NCBI GenBank assembly: GCA_963925805.1
Contig: CAWUSE010000005.1
Location: 124,001 to 188,000, forward strand
DNA: 64,000 nt
Direction: 5' to 3'
Source of the DNA: UBA10347 sp905182135
Lineage (GTDB): Bacteria > Actinomycetota > Acidimicrobiia > Acidimicrobiales > UBA10347
Part shown: positions 63,332 through 64,000 of the stretch, piece after piece
Numbering within the stretch: the stretch's first letter is position 1
Layout of the letters: every line of letters begins with the position of its first letter
Notes under the pieces: generated by a model
What the model saw: only the letters and a program-made list of their open reading frames with translations
Told to the model about the DNA's origin: nothing
Database searches by the model: none
Program-made: the position numbers and the translations under genes

Positions 63332-64000
63332 CTAGGAGCGTTGGGCTTGGATGGCTTCGATGATGCCGGGTGGCACGAAGTTGTTCTCATCGGTGTTGTC
63401 GGCCTCGACCAGCTCGACCATGCGGTCAACTACTTCGGCGGGGTCCATCTGATCGGTCTTAACCATGGTGCCGATGGCTTGGAACAGTTCGGTTGCAGGG
63501 GCATTCAACGAATTTTCGTCGAACCAGTCCCACATCGAGTCGGCCATACGGTCGTTGAAGCCGGTGTCGTACGGACCCGGATTCAACAGCGTGACGTCGA
63601 TGCCCTGTGGCGCGAGTTCGGCGCGCATGGCTTTGCCCATGGCCTCGAGTGCGTGCTTGGACATGGAGTACGGACCGAATGAGGGGCCCGATATCACACC
63701 GGCGATCGACGACACGATGATGACGCGCCCTGAGCCCTGTTCGATCATCTTCGGGACGGCGGCCTGGGTGGCTGCCAGAGTGCCAAACACGTTCACTTCA
63801 AAGACATGGCGGACAATGTCGAGTGGCACGTCGACCATCGGGCCGGTCTTGCCAGCTCCGGCATTATTGATGAGTACATCAATAGGCCACTCGCCGATCT
63901 TGGCGATGTCTCGAGCGTTGGTGATGTCGACCTTTTCAACGCTCAGCTGGGGTGCTTCTCCACGCAATGCTGCGGCCTGTTCATCGGTCTCGGTGGTGGC
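63332..64000 (-). CDS. SDR family oxidoreductase, N-terminus cut by the window
   Basis: The C-terminal 222 codons of a classical SDR; the frame continues past the window edge, so the nucleotide-binding glycine motif is missing. Visible are NNAGAG, the active-site Ser in VSSIAGV and Y-S-M-S-K in FGPYSMSKHALEAMG. No typical VDGG end is present; the C-terminal part is rich in acidic residues. Substrate unknown. Confidence 0.88.
   Translation of the reverse strand, partial: ATTETDEQAAALRGEAPQLSVEKVDITNARDIAKIGEWPIDVLINNAGAGKTGPMVDVPLDIVRHVFEVNVFGTLAATQAAVPKMIEQGSGRVIIVSSIAGVISGPSFGPYSMSKHALEAMGKAMRAELAPQGIDVTLLNPGPYDTGFNDRMADSMWDWFDENSLNAPATELFQAIGTMVKTDQMDPAEVVDRMVELVEADNTDENNFVPPGIIEAIQAQRS

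Overview
The window looks like chromosomal DNA of a high-GC actinobacterium, most likely an environmental member of the Acidimicrobiia. Supporting signs are frequent GTG/TTG starts, many ATGA/GTGA gene overlaps, a DUF2510 membrane protein, an SCO6745-family protein, an OleB-OleC fusion, and a dense set of acyl-CoA dehydrogenases, CoA ligases, class III CoA transferases and SDRs. Taxonomy is inferred from gene content only. No phage, integrase, insertion sequence or CRISPR array was seen.

Layout. 1-13.7 kb: acyl-CoA dehydrogenase, prfC, selO, membrane protein, RidA-like protein, DMT exporter, acyl-CoA ligase, hydrolase, hydantoinase and gpmI. 13.9-18.2 kb: a hydrolase, then an H-NOX sensor translationally coupled to a GGDEF-EAL protein. 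18.6-19.0 kb: tRNA-Gly(CCC) with a terminator, plus a decayed tRNA-like copy. 19-26.4 kb: 2OG-Fe(II) oxygenase, CaiB-type CoA transferase, Asp-box protein, three oxidoreductases and a methyltransferase. 26.4-27.8 kb: a GrdB-family gene with an in-frame UGA followed by a SECIS-like hairpin (candidate selenoprotein, motif U-x-x-C), overlapping a glutaredoxin-like gene. 27.8-36.1 kb: two MFS transporters, an acyl-CoA dehydrogenase, and a double-domain CoA transferase with LivH/LivM permeases. 36.1-40.8 kb: a complete long-chain olefin set (oleD, fused oleBC, divergent oleA).

42.1-55.2 kb is the most interesting stretch. On the minus strand lie an adenosine-deaminase-family enzyme, an MFS exporter, a complete BMP-type (nucleoside/purine) ABC importer, a 2OG-Fe(II) oxygenase, a Rieske-type oxygenase that lacks its Rieske cluster motif, a reductase carrying a Rieske domain plus FNR and plant ferredoxin domains, and a GST. 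The last three reproduce the architecture of the NdmC/NdmD/NdmE N-demethylase of caffeine-degrading Pseudomonas. A second NdmC-like paralogue is divergent from the deaminase gene. I infer uptake and oxidative N-dealkylation of a methylated purine or related N-heterocycle; the substrate is unproven.

55.3-64 kb: small membrane protein, SCO6745-family protein, hydrolase, amidase remnant, cytochrome P450 with a 10-bp palindrome over its start, a heterodimeric ABC exporter, a shikimate-kinase-like protein with an altered substrate motif, and an SDR cut by the window edge.
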